From an uncultured Bacteroidota bacterium (GTDB lineage Bacteria; Bacteroidota; Bacteroidia; Bacteroidales; F082), in assembly GCA_900542475.1 (NCBI GenBank), contig UQNO01000033.1:1-20508 (forward strand): 20,508 bases of DNA, written 5' to 3'. Under the pieces are notes generated by a model. That model was not told where the DNA came from, searched no databases, and saw only the letters and a program-made list of their open reading frames with translations. Positions 1 through 8,869 of the stretch are shown here, piece by piece. Positions within the stretch are counted from its first letter, which is position 1. Each line of letters begins with the position of its first letter. A program made the translations under genes and the position numbers.

Positions 1-154
1 CTTAAACACGATGGGTCAAGTGGTTGCGGTACAAGATGCTGACAACGATAATGTTATGATAGATATGAGTGCCTTTGACAGCGGAACGTATATCATCAAT
101 ATAATGACAGAAAACGGCAATATTTCAAGGGTTTTAAATGTGTTGAAACAATGA
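1..154 (+). CDS. C-terminal end of a secreted protein with a type IX secretion sorting domain (partial)
   Basis: The reading frame is open from the window edge (complete codons from base 2) to TGA at 152-154 and gives the last 50 residues of a protein. The end reads SGTYIINI, then GNISRVLNVLKQ. This fits the beta-rich type A C-terminal sorting domain used by the type IX secretion system of Bacteroidetes: an SGxYxxxI strand, a short turn, then a strand with basic residues near the terminus. Such proteins cross the outer membrane and are then anchored or released after the tail is removed. The catalytic or binding part lies outside the window, so its function cannot be told. Its stop overlaps the start of the next gene (ATGA), so the two are probably translated in a coupled way. 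The family call rests on about 50 residues only. Confidence 0.75.
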   Translation, partial: LNTMGQVVAVQDADNDNVMIDMSAFDSGTYIINIMTENGNISRVLNVLKQ

Positions 155-1554
155 AAATAAAGTTTATAGGTGCGGCACGCGAGGTCACTGGCAGCAAGCA
201 CCTCATTGTTACCGACAAGGGTAAGAAACTGCTTCTTGATTGCGGAATGTTTCAGGGCAAGGGTCTGGAGACCGATGCCATGAACCGCAACACCATGATT
301 GAGCCATCGGAAGTGGACTGTATCATTTTGACGCATGCGCATATCGACCACTCGGGACTGATACCTTACTTTTATAAGAGAGGATTCCGCGGCTCTGTGA
401 TATGCACTCCGGCGACACGAGAGTTGTGTTCTATAATGCTTCCCGACAGCGGTTTTATACAAGAGCATGATACCCATTGGTTTAATAAGAAACGCTCACG
501 CCAGGGACTGAAGCCGGTGCAGCCTATCTATACGGAGAAAGACGCCCGCGAGTGTATGGAGTTGTTCATCACGACAGAGGTGAACCGCCGTTTTTATATT
601 GACAGCAACATCAGTGTGAAGTTTTACAACACCGGTCACATGCTCGGCAGTGCTTGCGCCACTATAAGAGTCAACGAGGACGGACATGTTAAGCAGATAG
701 GATATACTGGTGACATCGGGCGTTACAACAGCTATCTTCTAAAGGCGCCGGTCGCTTTCCCGCAATGCGACTATCTCATCACGGAGAGTACTTATGGCGA
801 CAGGCTCCACGATGATAAGGAGGGTTCAGAAGAGAAACTTTTGGAGATAATCCAACGCACTTGTGTGGAGAAAAAAGGCAAGTTGATAATACCTTCGTTT
901 GCCATAGGAAGGACGCAGGAGATAGTGTATATACTGAATAATTTCTACAACAAAAACAAACTGCCGCGAATACCTGTTTATGTTGACAGTCCGTTGGCCA
1001 CCAACGCAACCACCATCTTCAGAATGCACCTTCATGAGTTCAATGACGAGGTTGCAAGGGTTTTGGAGTATGACGACGACCCCTTCGGATTCGGCACTTT
1101 GCATTACATCACTGATGTGGCGAAGAGCAAGGCGTTGAACGAGACAAAAGACCCGTGCATCATCATCTCGTCATCGGGCATGATGGAGGCGGGACGAGTG
1201 AAACATCATTTGGCGAATAACATCGACAATCCGAGGAACGCGGTGCTCTCGATAGGTTATTGCGCCCCTGCGACATTGGGTGCTCGCATAGTGGCGGGAG
1301 AGAAGGATATTTCCATTTTCGGCATGCCTCACAAGGTGAGGGCGGAGGTTTACAGTATCGACACCTTCAGCGGACACGGCGACTACTATGAGATGGCGGA
1401 ATATCTGAAATGCCAGGCTCCCGACAAGTTAAAGAAGGTTTTTATAGTGCACGGCGAGGCTTCGGTACAGGAGAAATATGCTAAATATCTTAAGAAGAAC
1501 AATGGTTTCAAGGATATTGTGATTCCGGAGGCTGGAGAGACGTTCAGGATTTAG
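151..1554 (+). CDS. MBL-fold / beta-CASP metallohydrolase, probable RNA-processing nuclease
   Basis: This 467-residue protein has the metallo-beta-lactamase core followed by a beta-CASP domain, as in CPSF-73-like and bacterial RNA-specific MBL hydrolases. Zinc ligands are visible: the HxHxDH motif THAHIDHSG (H62, H64, D66, H67), H163 in NTGHMLGS and D188 in YTGDIGR. beta-CASP motif A is TESTYGD (211-217). Motif B is the SSSGMMEAGRVKHH segment (about 340-353). The last zinc histidine region is FSGHGD (407-411), followed by HGE at 434-436. The length is normal for the single-domain cytoplasmic family of about 450-470 residues. The expected activity is zinc-dependent endo- or exonucleolytic RNA cleavage, but the substrate is unknown. 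The start ATG overlaps the upstream stop by four bases. I see no Shine-Dalgarno motif there, which is usual in Bacteroidetes. Confidence 0.9.
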   Translation: MKIKFIGAAREVTGSKHLIVTDKGKKLLLDCGMFQGKGLETDAMNRNTMIEPSEVDCIILTHAHIDHSGLIPYFYKRGFRGSVICTPATRELCSIMLPDSGFIQEHDTHWFNKKRSRQGLKPVQPIYTEKDARECMELFITTEVNRRFYIDSNISVKFYNTGHMLGSACATIRVNEDGHVKQIGYTGDIGRYNSYLLKAPVAFPQCDYLITESTYGDRLHDDKEGSEEKLLEIIQRTCVEKKGKLIIPSFAIGRTQEIVYILNNFYNKNKLPRIPVYVDSPLATNATTIFRMHLHEFNDEVARVLEYDDDPFGFGTLHYITDVAKSKALNETKDPCIIISSSGMMEAGRVKHHLANNIDNPRNAVLSIGYCAPATLGARIVAGEKDISIFGMPHKVRAEVYSIDTFSGHGDYYEMAEYLKCQAPDKLKKVFIVHGEASVQEKYAKYLKKNNGFKDIVIPEAGETFRI

Positions 1555-1620
1555 CATGTGGTGTTAAGAGTGTATAGACGAGATTTGTCATAAAAACAAT
1601 CCCCGGTTTTATTTTTTTTG

Positions 1621-1628
1621 TATTTTTG
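1621..1628 (+). promoter_or_regulatory. -7 promoter element of rnpB (TATTTTTG)
   Basis: TATTTTTG is an exact match to the Bacteroidetes -7 consensus TAnnTTTG. It lies six bases before the first base of the P1 helix of RNase P RNA (1635), the spacing expected if transcription starts at the mature 5' end. A clear -33 TTTG at the usual distance is not visible; the region is T-rich. Confidence 0.7.
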
Positions 1629-1634
1629 CAGTCT

Positions 1635-1976
1635 GAAAGGCGATTGTCGCGGGCCGGCTACGCCGGCGTGAGGAAAGTCGGGACAGCATAGAGCGCCATA
1701 CTTCCTAACGGGAAGGCATTGGAGACAATGACAGCGAGTGCCACAGAAAATTACCGCCCGCGAGGGTAAGGGTGAAAACGTGAGGTAAGAGCTCACGCCG
1801 TCGCGTGGTGACACGCGACGGCGGTAAACCTTATGGGCTGCAAAACCAAATATACCGGCGACAGAGGGCTGCTCGTCCGAGCCGGGTGGGTGGGTTGCTA
1901 AAGCCTGACGGCGACGTCAGGATTAGAGAAATGACAATCATTCAGCAATGAGTACAGAATCCCGCTTATGCCTTTC
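1635..1976 (+). ncRNA. rnpB: RNase P RNA (bacterial type A)
   Basis: This is the catalytic RNA of RNase P, which matures the 5' ends of tRNAs. The conserved block GAGGAAAGTCGGGAC lies near the 5' end and its partner ACAGAATCCCGCTTAT near the 3' end (P4 and flanks). ACAGAAAATTACCGCC is the conserved central element. P1 is formed by GAAAGGC (1635-1641) with GCCTTTC (1970-1976), which sets both ends and gives about 342 nt. A perfect 12-bp hairpin (1796-1807 with 1812-1823) is capped by a GTGA tetraloop of the GNRA class. Another GC-rich hairpin, GCCGGC-tac-GCCGGC, follows the 5' helix. All main conserved regions look intact. Confidence 0.95.
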
Positions 1977-2017
1977 TTTTGCCTTTGGCTGCGAATGCAG
2001 CCAAAGGCAAAATTTTT
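1977..2017 (+). terminator. Rho-independent terminator of rnpB
   Basis: A perfect 16-bp stem is formed by 1977-1992 and 1997-2012, with a 4-base GAAT loop and TTTTT right after the stem. It begins one base after the P1 helix closes, so it marks the 3' end of the rnpB transcript. The hairpin argues against an upstream start for the TPR gene, because such a start would place it inside coding sequence. Confidence 0.9.
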
Positions 2018-2051
2018 ACAATAATTAGACTTGTTTGTCGTTTTATTTCCG

Positions 2052-2059
2052 TATATTCG
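2052..2059 (+). promoter_or_regulatory. Probable -7 element of the TPR/outer-membrane gene pair (TATATTCG)
   Basis: TATATTCG differs from the consensus TAnnTTTG at one base. A TTG at 2031-2033 lies 18 bases upstream, in the range for a -33 element. The predicted transcript would start near 2066, leaving a leader of about 9 nt before the ATG at 2075. It sits just past the rnpB terminator, where a new promoter is needed. Confidence 0.45.
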
Positions 2060-2074
2060 CAAAAAATTGTCTAT

Positions 2075-5000
2075 ATGTTGAATAACAGAAAAATAATAGT
2101 TTTATTCATATTGTCTATTGTTGTAACTATTTCAGTATCAGCGCAAAAGAGAATGGAGGCTTATGAGCCGGAATCAGTGTTCCAGGAGGCCAGGACATTG
2201 TTCGACAACAAAGAATATGCGTCGGCGGCGGAACTTTTTCACAAATATCTCGAGCTGACAAAAGGACAGACATTGCAAAAAACAGTGGAAGCCCAATTCT
2301 ATGAGGCGGCTTGCTCGTCATATATGGGCGCGGGCGAACAACAACTCATGCTTTTCTCAAAGGAAAACCCTACCAGCACTTTAGCCACGAAAGCCGACTT
2401 CATGTACGCCAACATGCTTTTCAAAAACAAAAAGTACCGTGACGCAGTGAAAATATACGAAAGTGTTGATGAAGTCTGCCTCACAGAAGATGAGAAAGCG
2501 GAATTCTATTTCAAGAAAGCTCTTGCGTATTATCAGACCAACGATGTCGATAAGGCATCTCCGCTTTTCTATAAGGCCTCATTCATGAAAAGTCCGTATA
2601 AAGACGATGCCCGTTACTATTATGCTCATATTCAATATGTTAATAAAAAATACGACGATGCTAAATTTCATTTCAAGAAGATAGAGAACTCGCCGAAATA
2701 TAAGGATATCATACCTCTTTACATGATGCAAATCGACTATGTCGATGGCGACTACACCTCGGTCACCGCCGATGCCGACAACGTGCTCGCCAACGCCCAA
2801 GGTCAGCGAAAGGTGGATATGGCATTGATAATTGCGGAGTCGTGGTATCAGCAGCATGAATATGAGAAGGCGTTAGGCTATTACGACATCGCTCGCGAGG
2901 CCGCTCGCAGGGCTTTCCCTCGTGAGGTGGAGTTCCGTATTGGATTCTGTAAGATGAAAAACAACGATTTTGAGGGTGCTGTCGCCAATTTGCAGAATGT
3001 AACGAAGAAAACAAACAACGACGCCCTTGCACAATACGCATCGTATTATCTCGCACAGTGTTATATGAAGACTCAACAGGAGAAATTCGCGAGAAACGCG
3101 TATCTGACAGCATATAAAGACAATTTTGACCATGAGATGAGCGAGGACGCCCTGTTTAACTACGCTAAATTGAGTTTCATCAGCGGCGTTGACCCGTTCA
3201 ACGAGGCAGTGGCGCAATTAGAGGATTTCATTGATAAAAACCCTTATTCGCCAAGAAAAGAAGAAGCCTGCACCATGATAATTCATCTGTATCTCAACAA
3301 TAAAGATTATAAAAAAGCCATCAAGGTTTTGGAGAAATATCCCGGCATGAATGCCGAGATGCAGAGGATTTACGCCCAGCTGACCTATAGCATAGGCATT
3401 GAGAGCTATAACGCCATGGATTACGACAACGCCGCGGCATATCTCAACAAGACTGTCAACAACAAGCACGCTGACGCGAAGATTAGGTCGGAGGCACTGT
3501 ATTGGCTCGCCGACAGCTATCTTCAGAAGAAAGAAAACAACAATGCGGAACATTACTACTCGGCATTTTTGAAATCAAGCGGTTCTGGACAGTCAGACTG
3601 CCTGGCGTTGGCATATTATAACCTTGGATATATCTCGTACTATAAAGGGAATTTCCCGACAGCCATTAAGAATTTCAACTATTTCTTCAATATGGCAAAG
3701 GGTGACAAGGACTTTGAATCGGACGCATGGATGCGAATCGGCGACTGTTACTTCATGGAACGCAACTATCAAAAGGCAATAGTGGCTTATAGCAACGCCA
3801 TGAAGCTCGATAATAAGAATGCCGACTACGCCATGTTTCAAAAGGGAATGGGTTATGGCGCTCTTGGCGACATGAACGCCAAGGTTCAGAGCATGAACTC
3901 TTTAACAGCGGCATACAAGACATCGTCGTTTTATGACAGAGCCTTGTATGAGTCGGGCATGGCACATCTGGGAACCGGTGACGAACGCTCGGCGATAGCG
4001 AAATTCAGCCAGATAGTGAGGGAGCGTCCGCGGTCGATATACGCGCGTCAAGGTCAGATGAAGATTGGAATGTTGTATTACAATAACAATCAATATGACA
4101 ACGCGATGACGGCCTTGAAAAAAGTCATCGACAACTATCCCAACACGGAAGAGTCGCGCGAAGCACTTAATATCATGAGAAACATCTATATGGAAGAGAA
4201 TAAAACCGCCGAGTTTTACAAATACACTGATGACAAGGGCATAGCGACGAGTGTGACGGAGCAGGATTCGGTGTCGTTCGCCACGGCGGAGAATTTCTTC
4301 CAACAGAGTCAATACGAAGACGCTCTTAAAGCCGTGAACCAGTACATAGAACAATTCCCTAACGGCGCTTATATTTTGAAAATCAACTACTACGGTATGA
4401 TGTCATTGGAGAAATCGGGTCGCGGCGATGAGACGAGACCGTATCTTGAACACATCATTTCACTGCCTGACAACGATTACACCGACAATGCCTTGTTGAA
4501 GCTTGCCGGCATGGACAAGGCGGCTGGAAATTATACGGAAGCCAAGGGTCATTATGAAAGACTGCTGAATATCACGGAGAATCAGAAACTTAAGATACAA
4601 GCTGTCGAGGGCGTGATGGAATGTAGTTATAAACTTGAGGATTACGACACTGCCATTGCCAAAGGCAATGAGCTTGCGGCGATGCCGGATATAGAGCAGC
4701 ACAAAAAGAATTTCGTGAATTACGTCGTCGGCATGTCGCTCTACAACAAGAAAGACTATACATCGGCACTGCCGAAGTTACGTGAATGCTCGAAAACAGA
4801 CAGGGGCGAGGCTGGTGCCGAGGCGGCATATCATGCAGTGCTCGCCAACTATAAACTCGGCAATCTTGACGAGGCGGAAGAATGCGTGTTTTACATCTCC
4901 GACAACTTCAGCGCATATAGCTATTATGTGGCGATGTCGTTCGTGACGTTGAGCGATGTGTATGTCGCCAAAGGCAATGTCTTCCAGGCAAAAGCGACGT

Positions 5001-5110
5001 TGCGCAGCATTATCGACAACTATCCGGGAGGCGAGCCGAAAGACATAGCACAACAGAAACTTGCCGCCATGGAGAAAGATGAATTAAACAATGAGGAGGA
5101 CGCAGAATGA
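2075..5110 (+). CDS. Large exported tetratricopeptide-repeat protein
   Basis: From the ATG at 2075 the protein has 1011 residues. It starts with a type I signal peptide: basic MLNNRK, a hydrophobic run, and VSA-Q with cleavage predicted after residue 23. The rest is almost entirely degenerate TPR helical hairpins, with typical lines such as WYQQHEYEKALGYYDIA, LGYISYYKGNFPTAIKNF, IGDCYFMERNYQKAIVAY and IGMLYYNNNQYDNAMTAL. Each has the small/aromatic pattern of TPR helices A and B. TPR arrays are protein-binding scaffolds, and this one should act in the periplasm. The TGA stop overlaps the ATG of the beta-barrel gene by four bases, so the two proteins are likely partners in outer-membrane assembly or maintenance; that role is inference. 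An in-frame start at 1979 was rejected because it lies inside the rnpB terminator and would bury the signal peptide. Confidence 0.88.
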   Translation: MLNNRKIIVLFILSIVVTISVSAQKRMEAYEPESVFQEARTLFDNKEYASAAELFHKYLELTKGQTLQKTVEAQFYEAACSSYMGAGEQQLMLFSKENPTSTLATKADFMYANMLFKNKKYRDAVKIYESVDEVCLTEDEKAEFYFKKALAYYQTNDVDKASPLFYKASFMKSPYKDDARYYYAHIQYVNKKYDDAKFHFKKIENSPKYKDIIPLYMMQIDYVDGDYTSVTADADNVLANAQGQRKVDMALIIAESWYQQHEYEKALGYYDIAREAARRAFPREVEFRIGFCKMKNNDFEGAVANLQNVTKKTNNDALAQYASYYLAQCYMKTQQEKFARNAYLTAYKDNFDHEMSEDALFNYAKLSFISGVDPFNEAVAQLEDFIDKNPYSPRKEEACTMIIHLYLNNKDYKKAIKVLEKYPGMNAEMQRIYAQLTYSIGIESYNAMDYDNAAAYLNKTVNNKHADAKIRSEALYWLADSYLQKKENNNAEHYYSAFLKSSGSGQSDCLALAYYNLGYISYYKGNFPTAIKNFNYFFNMAKGDKDFESDAWMRIGDCYFMERNYQKAIVAYSNAMKLDNKNADYAMFQKGMGYGALGDMNAKVQSMNSLTAAYKTSSFYDRALYESGMAHLGTGDERSAIAKFSQIVRERPRSIYARQGQMKIGMLYYNNNQYDNAMTALKKVIDNYPNTEESREALNIMRNIYMEENKTAEFYKYTDDKGIATSVTEQDSVSFATAENFFQQSQYEDALKAVNQYIEQFPNGAYILKINYYGMMSLEKSGRGDETRPYLEHIISLPDNDYTDNALLKLAGMDKAAGNYTEAKGHYERLLNITENQKLKIQAVEGVMECSYKLEDYDTAIAKGNELAAMPDIEQHKKNFVNYVVGMSLYNKKDYTSALPKLRECSKTDRGEAGAEAAYHAVLANYKLGNLDEAEECVFYISDNFSAYSYYVAMSFVTLSDVYVAKGNVFQAKATLRSIIDNYPGGEPKDIAQQKLAAMEKDELNNEEDAE

Positions 5111-6768
5111 AAAGTAAGTCGTTGATAATAAGCATATTATTCGTTGTCGCCAGTTTCGTCGCCAATGCGCAGTCGCATAACGAGCAGGTTACTGTTGAAG
5201 GCTCGTATCGTCCGCAGATTAAACGTTCGGAGAGATTGCTGAAGACCCCGCAAGCTCCTGACAATGAGTTTGATATTCCGAATTACAAGGCAGGTGTCCG
5301 CGACTTCGACTATGGATATAACATGGAGGTGGAGACGATGAGTGCGATGAGCTATAAGGCCGAATATGGTGTAGAGGGGAAGAACAACTTCCTCAAAGCC
5401 GCTCTCGGAACGCGTCTCTCCCCGGTGTTCTTGTTCCGTCATTATTCCGACGTGTCAAGAAATATGAGCCTCGGAGTGGGGGTGAGGCATTACTCCTCTT
5501 GGCTCGATATGAAAGACTATAAGAAGTCGTCGTTCATGAATAACAACTTCAGCGTTATGACTGTCAACAAATTCCGAGGCGGGCAGCTGCGTCCGTTCAT
5601 TGACTACAAATATGATATGTATCATCTGCGCGCTTACGAAGGAGAGAACACCGACGGACGTAATATCCATTCGATAAACGCAGGGGCGAAATGGCTGTCA
5701 AGCGGGTCGAGCTATCGCAACTTGTACACCGAGTTCGGCGGCGATTACCGCGCCACATGGATCCCCGACGGTATAACAGAACACCAACTCAACGGAACAG
5801 CGCACATGGCATATTCCGATGACTGGATTTTTAACGAGAGCGTCAACAAACTGCAGACGATAGCGGCGGATATTGATGTCAATTATGATAATGTTTACCA
5901 AGGACAGCTTATCATCGCGTTGAATCCCTATTTTACCATGAGCGGCGATTTTTATAATATCCACGCCGGTGTCCGCCTTGATTTAAAGACAGGCGACGAC
6001 GCGGGCGTTTACCCCGACGTGTCGGGCAGTATCTTTGTGCTTGACAACGCCCTCGAGTTTTACGCTAAATTCGGCGGCCGCTCCGCCATCAACACATTCG
6101 CCGACATCGTGGCTGAAAACCCATTCGTGACAACCGATTTTAAAAAATTCAGCGAATTTGGCTATGAGAAAACGATATTCGATTTCCAAGCAGGTGTTAA
6201 GTCGAAGATTGCCAACAACATAGACGCACATGTCGGCGTGCGTTACCGCAATATGCAAAACGGTGTTTTCTATGAGCCCTACAATAACTACCATGGCGAC
6301 AACGAGAATGACGCCTTGTGTCGTTTGCAGACTTTTGACATTGTTTTGTCGGATTACGATGTGGTGAATGTTCTTGCCGATGTCCATTGGAAAGCCATGG
6401 AAAAGTTGGATGTCGCGGCGGAATTGTCAATAAACAGCATCATGTTGGCAGACGGTCAGCTGATTGACGAGGCTTGGTACAAGCCGTCGTTCACCATGGC
6501 GTTGCGTGGCGATTACCGGCTCGACGAGATATGGAAATTCAACGCGTCGATGATGGTTTTGGGTCGGCGTTGGGCGTTGAACACCGAGGGCGAAAAAGTA
6601 AAACTCAAGCCGGCCTGGGACCTTATGCTCGGCACGGACTGTCAGATACAGGAAGACCTTTTCGCCTTTGCGGAAATCCACAATCTTTTTCATCAAAAAT
6701 ACCAGCTTTATTACAACTATCCGAGCCTCGGGTTCGAGATCTTCGTCGGTATAAAATACCGTTTCTAA
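5107..6768 (+). CDS. Outer-membrane beta-barrel protein paired with the TPR protein
   Basis: This 553-residue protein has a signal peptide (MKSKS, a hydrophobic stretch, VANA-Q, cleavage after about residue 21). A short periplasmic N-terminal part contains VTVEGSYRPQIKRSE and a proline-rich stretch, TPQAPDNEFDIPNY. From about residue 75 the sequence alternates aromatic and polar residues in the manner of transmembrane beta strands. It ends in IFVGIKYRF with a terminal Phe, the signal read by the BAM machinery. It resembles the barrel part of TonB-dependent receptor-like proteins but shows no plug domain. Its start is set by GAGGAGG (5093-5099) and the four-base overlap with the TPR gene. The substrate or partner is unknown; an envelope function with the upstream protein is inferred from coupling. 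Confidence 0.75.
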   Translation: MKSKSLIISILFVVASFVANAQSHNEQVTVEGSYRPQIKRSERLLKTPQAPDNEFDIPNYKAGVRDFDYGYNMEVETMSAMSYKAEYGVEGKNNFLKAALGTRLSPVFLFRHYSDVSRNMSLGVGVRHYSSWLDMKDYKKSSFMNNNFSVMTVNKFRGGQLRPFIDYKYDMYHLRAYEGENTDGRNIHSINAGAKWLSSGSSYRNLYTEFGGDYRATWIPDGITEHQLNGTAHMAYSDDWIFNESVNKLQTIAADIDVNYDNVYQGQLIIALNPYFTMSGDFYNIHAGVRLDLKTGDDAGVYPDVSGSIFVLDNALEFYAKFGGRSAINTFADIVAENPFVTTDFKKFSEFGYEKTIFDFQAGVKSKIANNIDAHVGVRYRNMQNGVFYEPYNNYHGDNENDALCRLQTFDIVLSDYDVVNVLADVHWKAMEKLDVAAELSINSIMLADGQLIDEAWYKPSFTMALRGDYRLDEIWKFNASMMVLGRRWALNTEGEKVKLKPAWDLMLGTDCQIQEDLFAFAEIHNLFHQKYQLYYNYPSLGFEIFVGIKYRF

Positions 6769-6776
6769 ACGGTTTT
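6758..6776 (+). terminator. Weak hairpin at the end of the beta-barrel gene
   Basis: ACCGTT (6758-6763) pairs with AACGGT (6768-6773) around a TCTA loop and is followed by TTTT. It overlaps the stop codon. The stem is only 6 bp, so it is a weak candidate, but it is the only terminator-like structure before gyrB. Confidence 0.3.
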
Positions 6777-6828
6777 AAAAAAAGACGAAAAATTCAGCAA
6801 AAAAAGTTAAAAATCTGTTGTTTTTTTA

Positions 6829-6859
6829 GTTGTTATTTCAAAGAAATTTCTTAACTTTG
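6829..6859 (+). promoter_or_regulatory. gyrB promoter
   Basis: TAACTTTG at 6852-6859 is an exact TAnnTTTG -7 element. GTTG at 6829-6832 lies 19 bases upstream, the usual place of the -33 TTTG/TTG element. The predicted start near 6866 gives a leader of about 40 nt that is very A-rich just before the ATG, as is typical in Bacteroidetes, where A-rich leaders replace Shine-Dalgarno motifs. Confidence 0.7.
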
Positions 6860-6905
6860 CCAAGTTTATTTTTGAAATAAGAATTAAAGAAAGAAACACG
6901 AAAAA

Positions 6906-8858
6906 ATGACTGAAGAAGAAAAAATCCAGAATGCTGAAAGCAACTACGGTGCCAATAACATTCAGGTTCTTGAGGGCTTGGAGGCGGTTCGCAAGCGTCC
7001 GGCCATGTATATCGGCGATGTCAACGTAAGAGGTTTGCATCATCTCGTGTATGAGGTGCTCGACAACTCCATTGACGAGGCTATGGCGGGCTATTGCGAC
7101 GCTGTAGATATTGAGATATTGCCAGGCAACTCGATTTCCGTTGTCGATAACGGACGCGGTATTCCGACGGGCATGCACGAAAAGGAGAAACGCTCGGCCC
7201 TTGAGGTCGTGTTGACGGTGCTTCATGCCGGCGGCAAGTTCGACAAAGGCTCATACAAGGTGTCGGGCGGTCTGCACGGTGTCGGTGTCAGCTGTGTCAA
7301 CGCCCTTTCAAAACACCTGAAGGCAGAGGTGCATCGTGAAGGTAAGATTTTTGTGCAGGAATACGAATATGGCAAGCCGCTCTATCCTGTGAAAGTGGTC
7401 GGCGAAGCCAATGACCACGGCACGAGAATCACGTTCACCCCTGACGACAGCATCTTCATCGCCACGGAATACAGCTACGATATCCTGGCGGCGCGTATGC
7501 GTGAGTTGGCATATCTTAACAAAGGCATAAAAATCACTCTTTCCGATAAACGAATCGACCCGGAGACAGGCTGCGAAGGCAAGAGCGACGGGTTCCATTC
7601 AGTGAACGGTCTCATCGACTTCATCAACTATCTCGACGAGAACCGTGAGAAACTGACACCGGAGCCGATAGCGATTTCAGGAGAGACGGACAATGTGCCT
7701 GTCGAAATCGCATTGGAATACAATACCTCATATTCTGAAAACTTGCATTCTTACGTTAATAATATCAACACTCACGAGGGCGGCACACATCTCGCGGGCT
7801 TCCGTCGCGGCTTGACAAGAACGTTGAAGGCCTACGCCGAAAAAGAAGGCATGTTCTCGAAACTGAAATTTGAAATCAACGGCGACGACTTCCGTGAAGG
7901 CTTGACAGCCATCATCTCCGTGAAGGTGCCGGAGCCGCAGTTCGAGGGTCAGACCAAGACCAAGCTCGGTAACAACGAGGTGATGGGCATCGTCGATAAA
8001 ATCGTGAGCGAGCACCTGTCAAATTATCTCGAGGAGCATCCAAAAGAAGCCAAGATGATTGTTGACAAAGTCGTTTTGGCAGCCACGGCGCGTCATGCGG
8101 CGCGCAAGGCGCGTGAGTTGGTTCAGAGAAAAGGAGCCTTGTCGGGTGGTGGGCTGCCAGGCAAACTCGCCGACTGCTCGGAGAGAAACCCCGAGCACAC
8201 AGAGCTTTATCTCGTCGAGGGAGACTCGGCGGGAGGCTCGGCAAAACAAGGCCGCGACCGTAAGTTCCAGGCCATCCTTCCTTTGAGAGGTAAAATCTTG
8301 AACGTCGAGAAAGCAATGCAGCACCGCGCATTTGAAAGCGAGGAAATCAGAAACATCTACACCGCTCTCGGCGTCACAATCGGCACCGAAGAAGATAGCA
8401 AGGCGTTGAATATCGAGAAACTGCGCTACCATAAAATCATCATCATGACCGATGCCGACGTGGACGGCAGCCATATCTCAACACTGATTTTGACCTTCTT
8501 CTACAGATATATGCCGGAACTTATCGAAAAAGGCTATGTATATATCGCGACACCACCGCTGTATCTCGTGAAAAAAGGCAAAAAAGAACGTTATTGCTGG
8601 ACAGAAGAACAACTTCTGCAGATTCTCGAAGAGATGGGACGCGACTCCCATGTGCAGCGTTACAAAGGTCTTGGTGAGATGAACCCGGAGCAGCTGTGGA
8701 TGACAACCATGAACCCGGAATTTAGGACATTGCGTAAAATCCAAATTCAAAACGGAGCCGAAGCCGACTATATCTTCTCCATGCTTATGGGCGACGAGGT
8801 GGGCCCGCGCCGCGAATTTATCGAACAAAACGCGACATACGCAAATATTGACGCATAA
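6906..8858 (+). CDS. gyrB: DNA gyrase subunit B
   Basis: This is the ATPase subunit of DNA gyrase, which introduces negative supercoils together with GyrA. The 650-residue length is normal for Bacteroidetes GyrB without the proteobacterial insert. The GHKL ATPase domain shows the catalytic glutamate E50 and N54 in EVLDNSIDEA, DNGRGIP (81-87) and GGLHGVG (121-127). QTKTKLGN holds the switch lysine region. The TOPRIM domain has VEGDSAGG (437-444), PLRGKILNVEKA, and TDADVDGSH (515-523) with the Mg-binding DxD. QRYKGLGEMNPEQLW and the end NATYANIDA are typical of GyrB rather than ParE. It has its own promoter and is followed after 11 bases by the V-ATPase subunit E gene, with no terminator between. 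Confidence 0.97.
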   Translation: MTEEEKIQNAESNYGANNIQVLEGLEAVRKRPAMYIGDVNVRGLHHLVYEVLDNSIDEAMAGYCDAVDIEILPGNSISVVDNGRGIPTGMHEKEKRSALEVVLTVLHAGGKFDKGSYKVSGGLHGVGVSCVNALSKHLKAEVHREGKIFVQEYEYGKPLYPVKVVGEANDHGTRITFTPDDSIFIATEYSYDILAARMRELAYLNKGIKITLSDKRIDPETGCEGKSDGFHSVNGLIDFINYLDENREKLTPEPIAISGETDNVPVEIALEYNTSYSENLHSYVNNINTHEGGTHLAGFRRGLTRTLKAYAEKEGMFSKLKFEINGDDFREGLTAIISVKVPEPQFEGQTKTKLGNNEVMGIVDKIVSEHLSNYLEEHPKEAKMIVDKVVLAATARHAARKARELVQRKGALSGGGLPGKLADCSERNPEHTELYLVEGDSAGGSAKQGRDRKFQAILPLRGKILNVEKAMQHRAFESEEIRNIYTALGVTIGTEEDSKALNIEKLRYHKIIIMTDADVDGSHISTLILTFFYRYMPELIEKGYVYIATPPLYLVKKGKKERYCWTEEQLLQILEEMGRDSHVQRYKGLGEMNPEQLWMTTMNPEFRTLRKIQIQNGAEADYIFSMLMGDEVGPRREFIEQNATYANIDA

Positions 8859-8869
8859 AATTTATTGTT

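Noticed and set aside
1979..2074. N-terminal extension of the TPR protein from an in-frame start at 1979
   Set aside because: It lies within the rnpB terminator hairpin and would put 32 residues before a perfect signal peptide; the ATG at 2075 is preferred.
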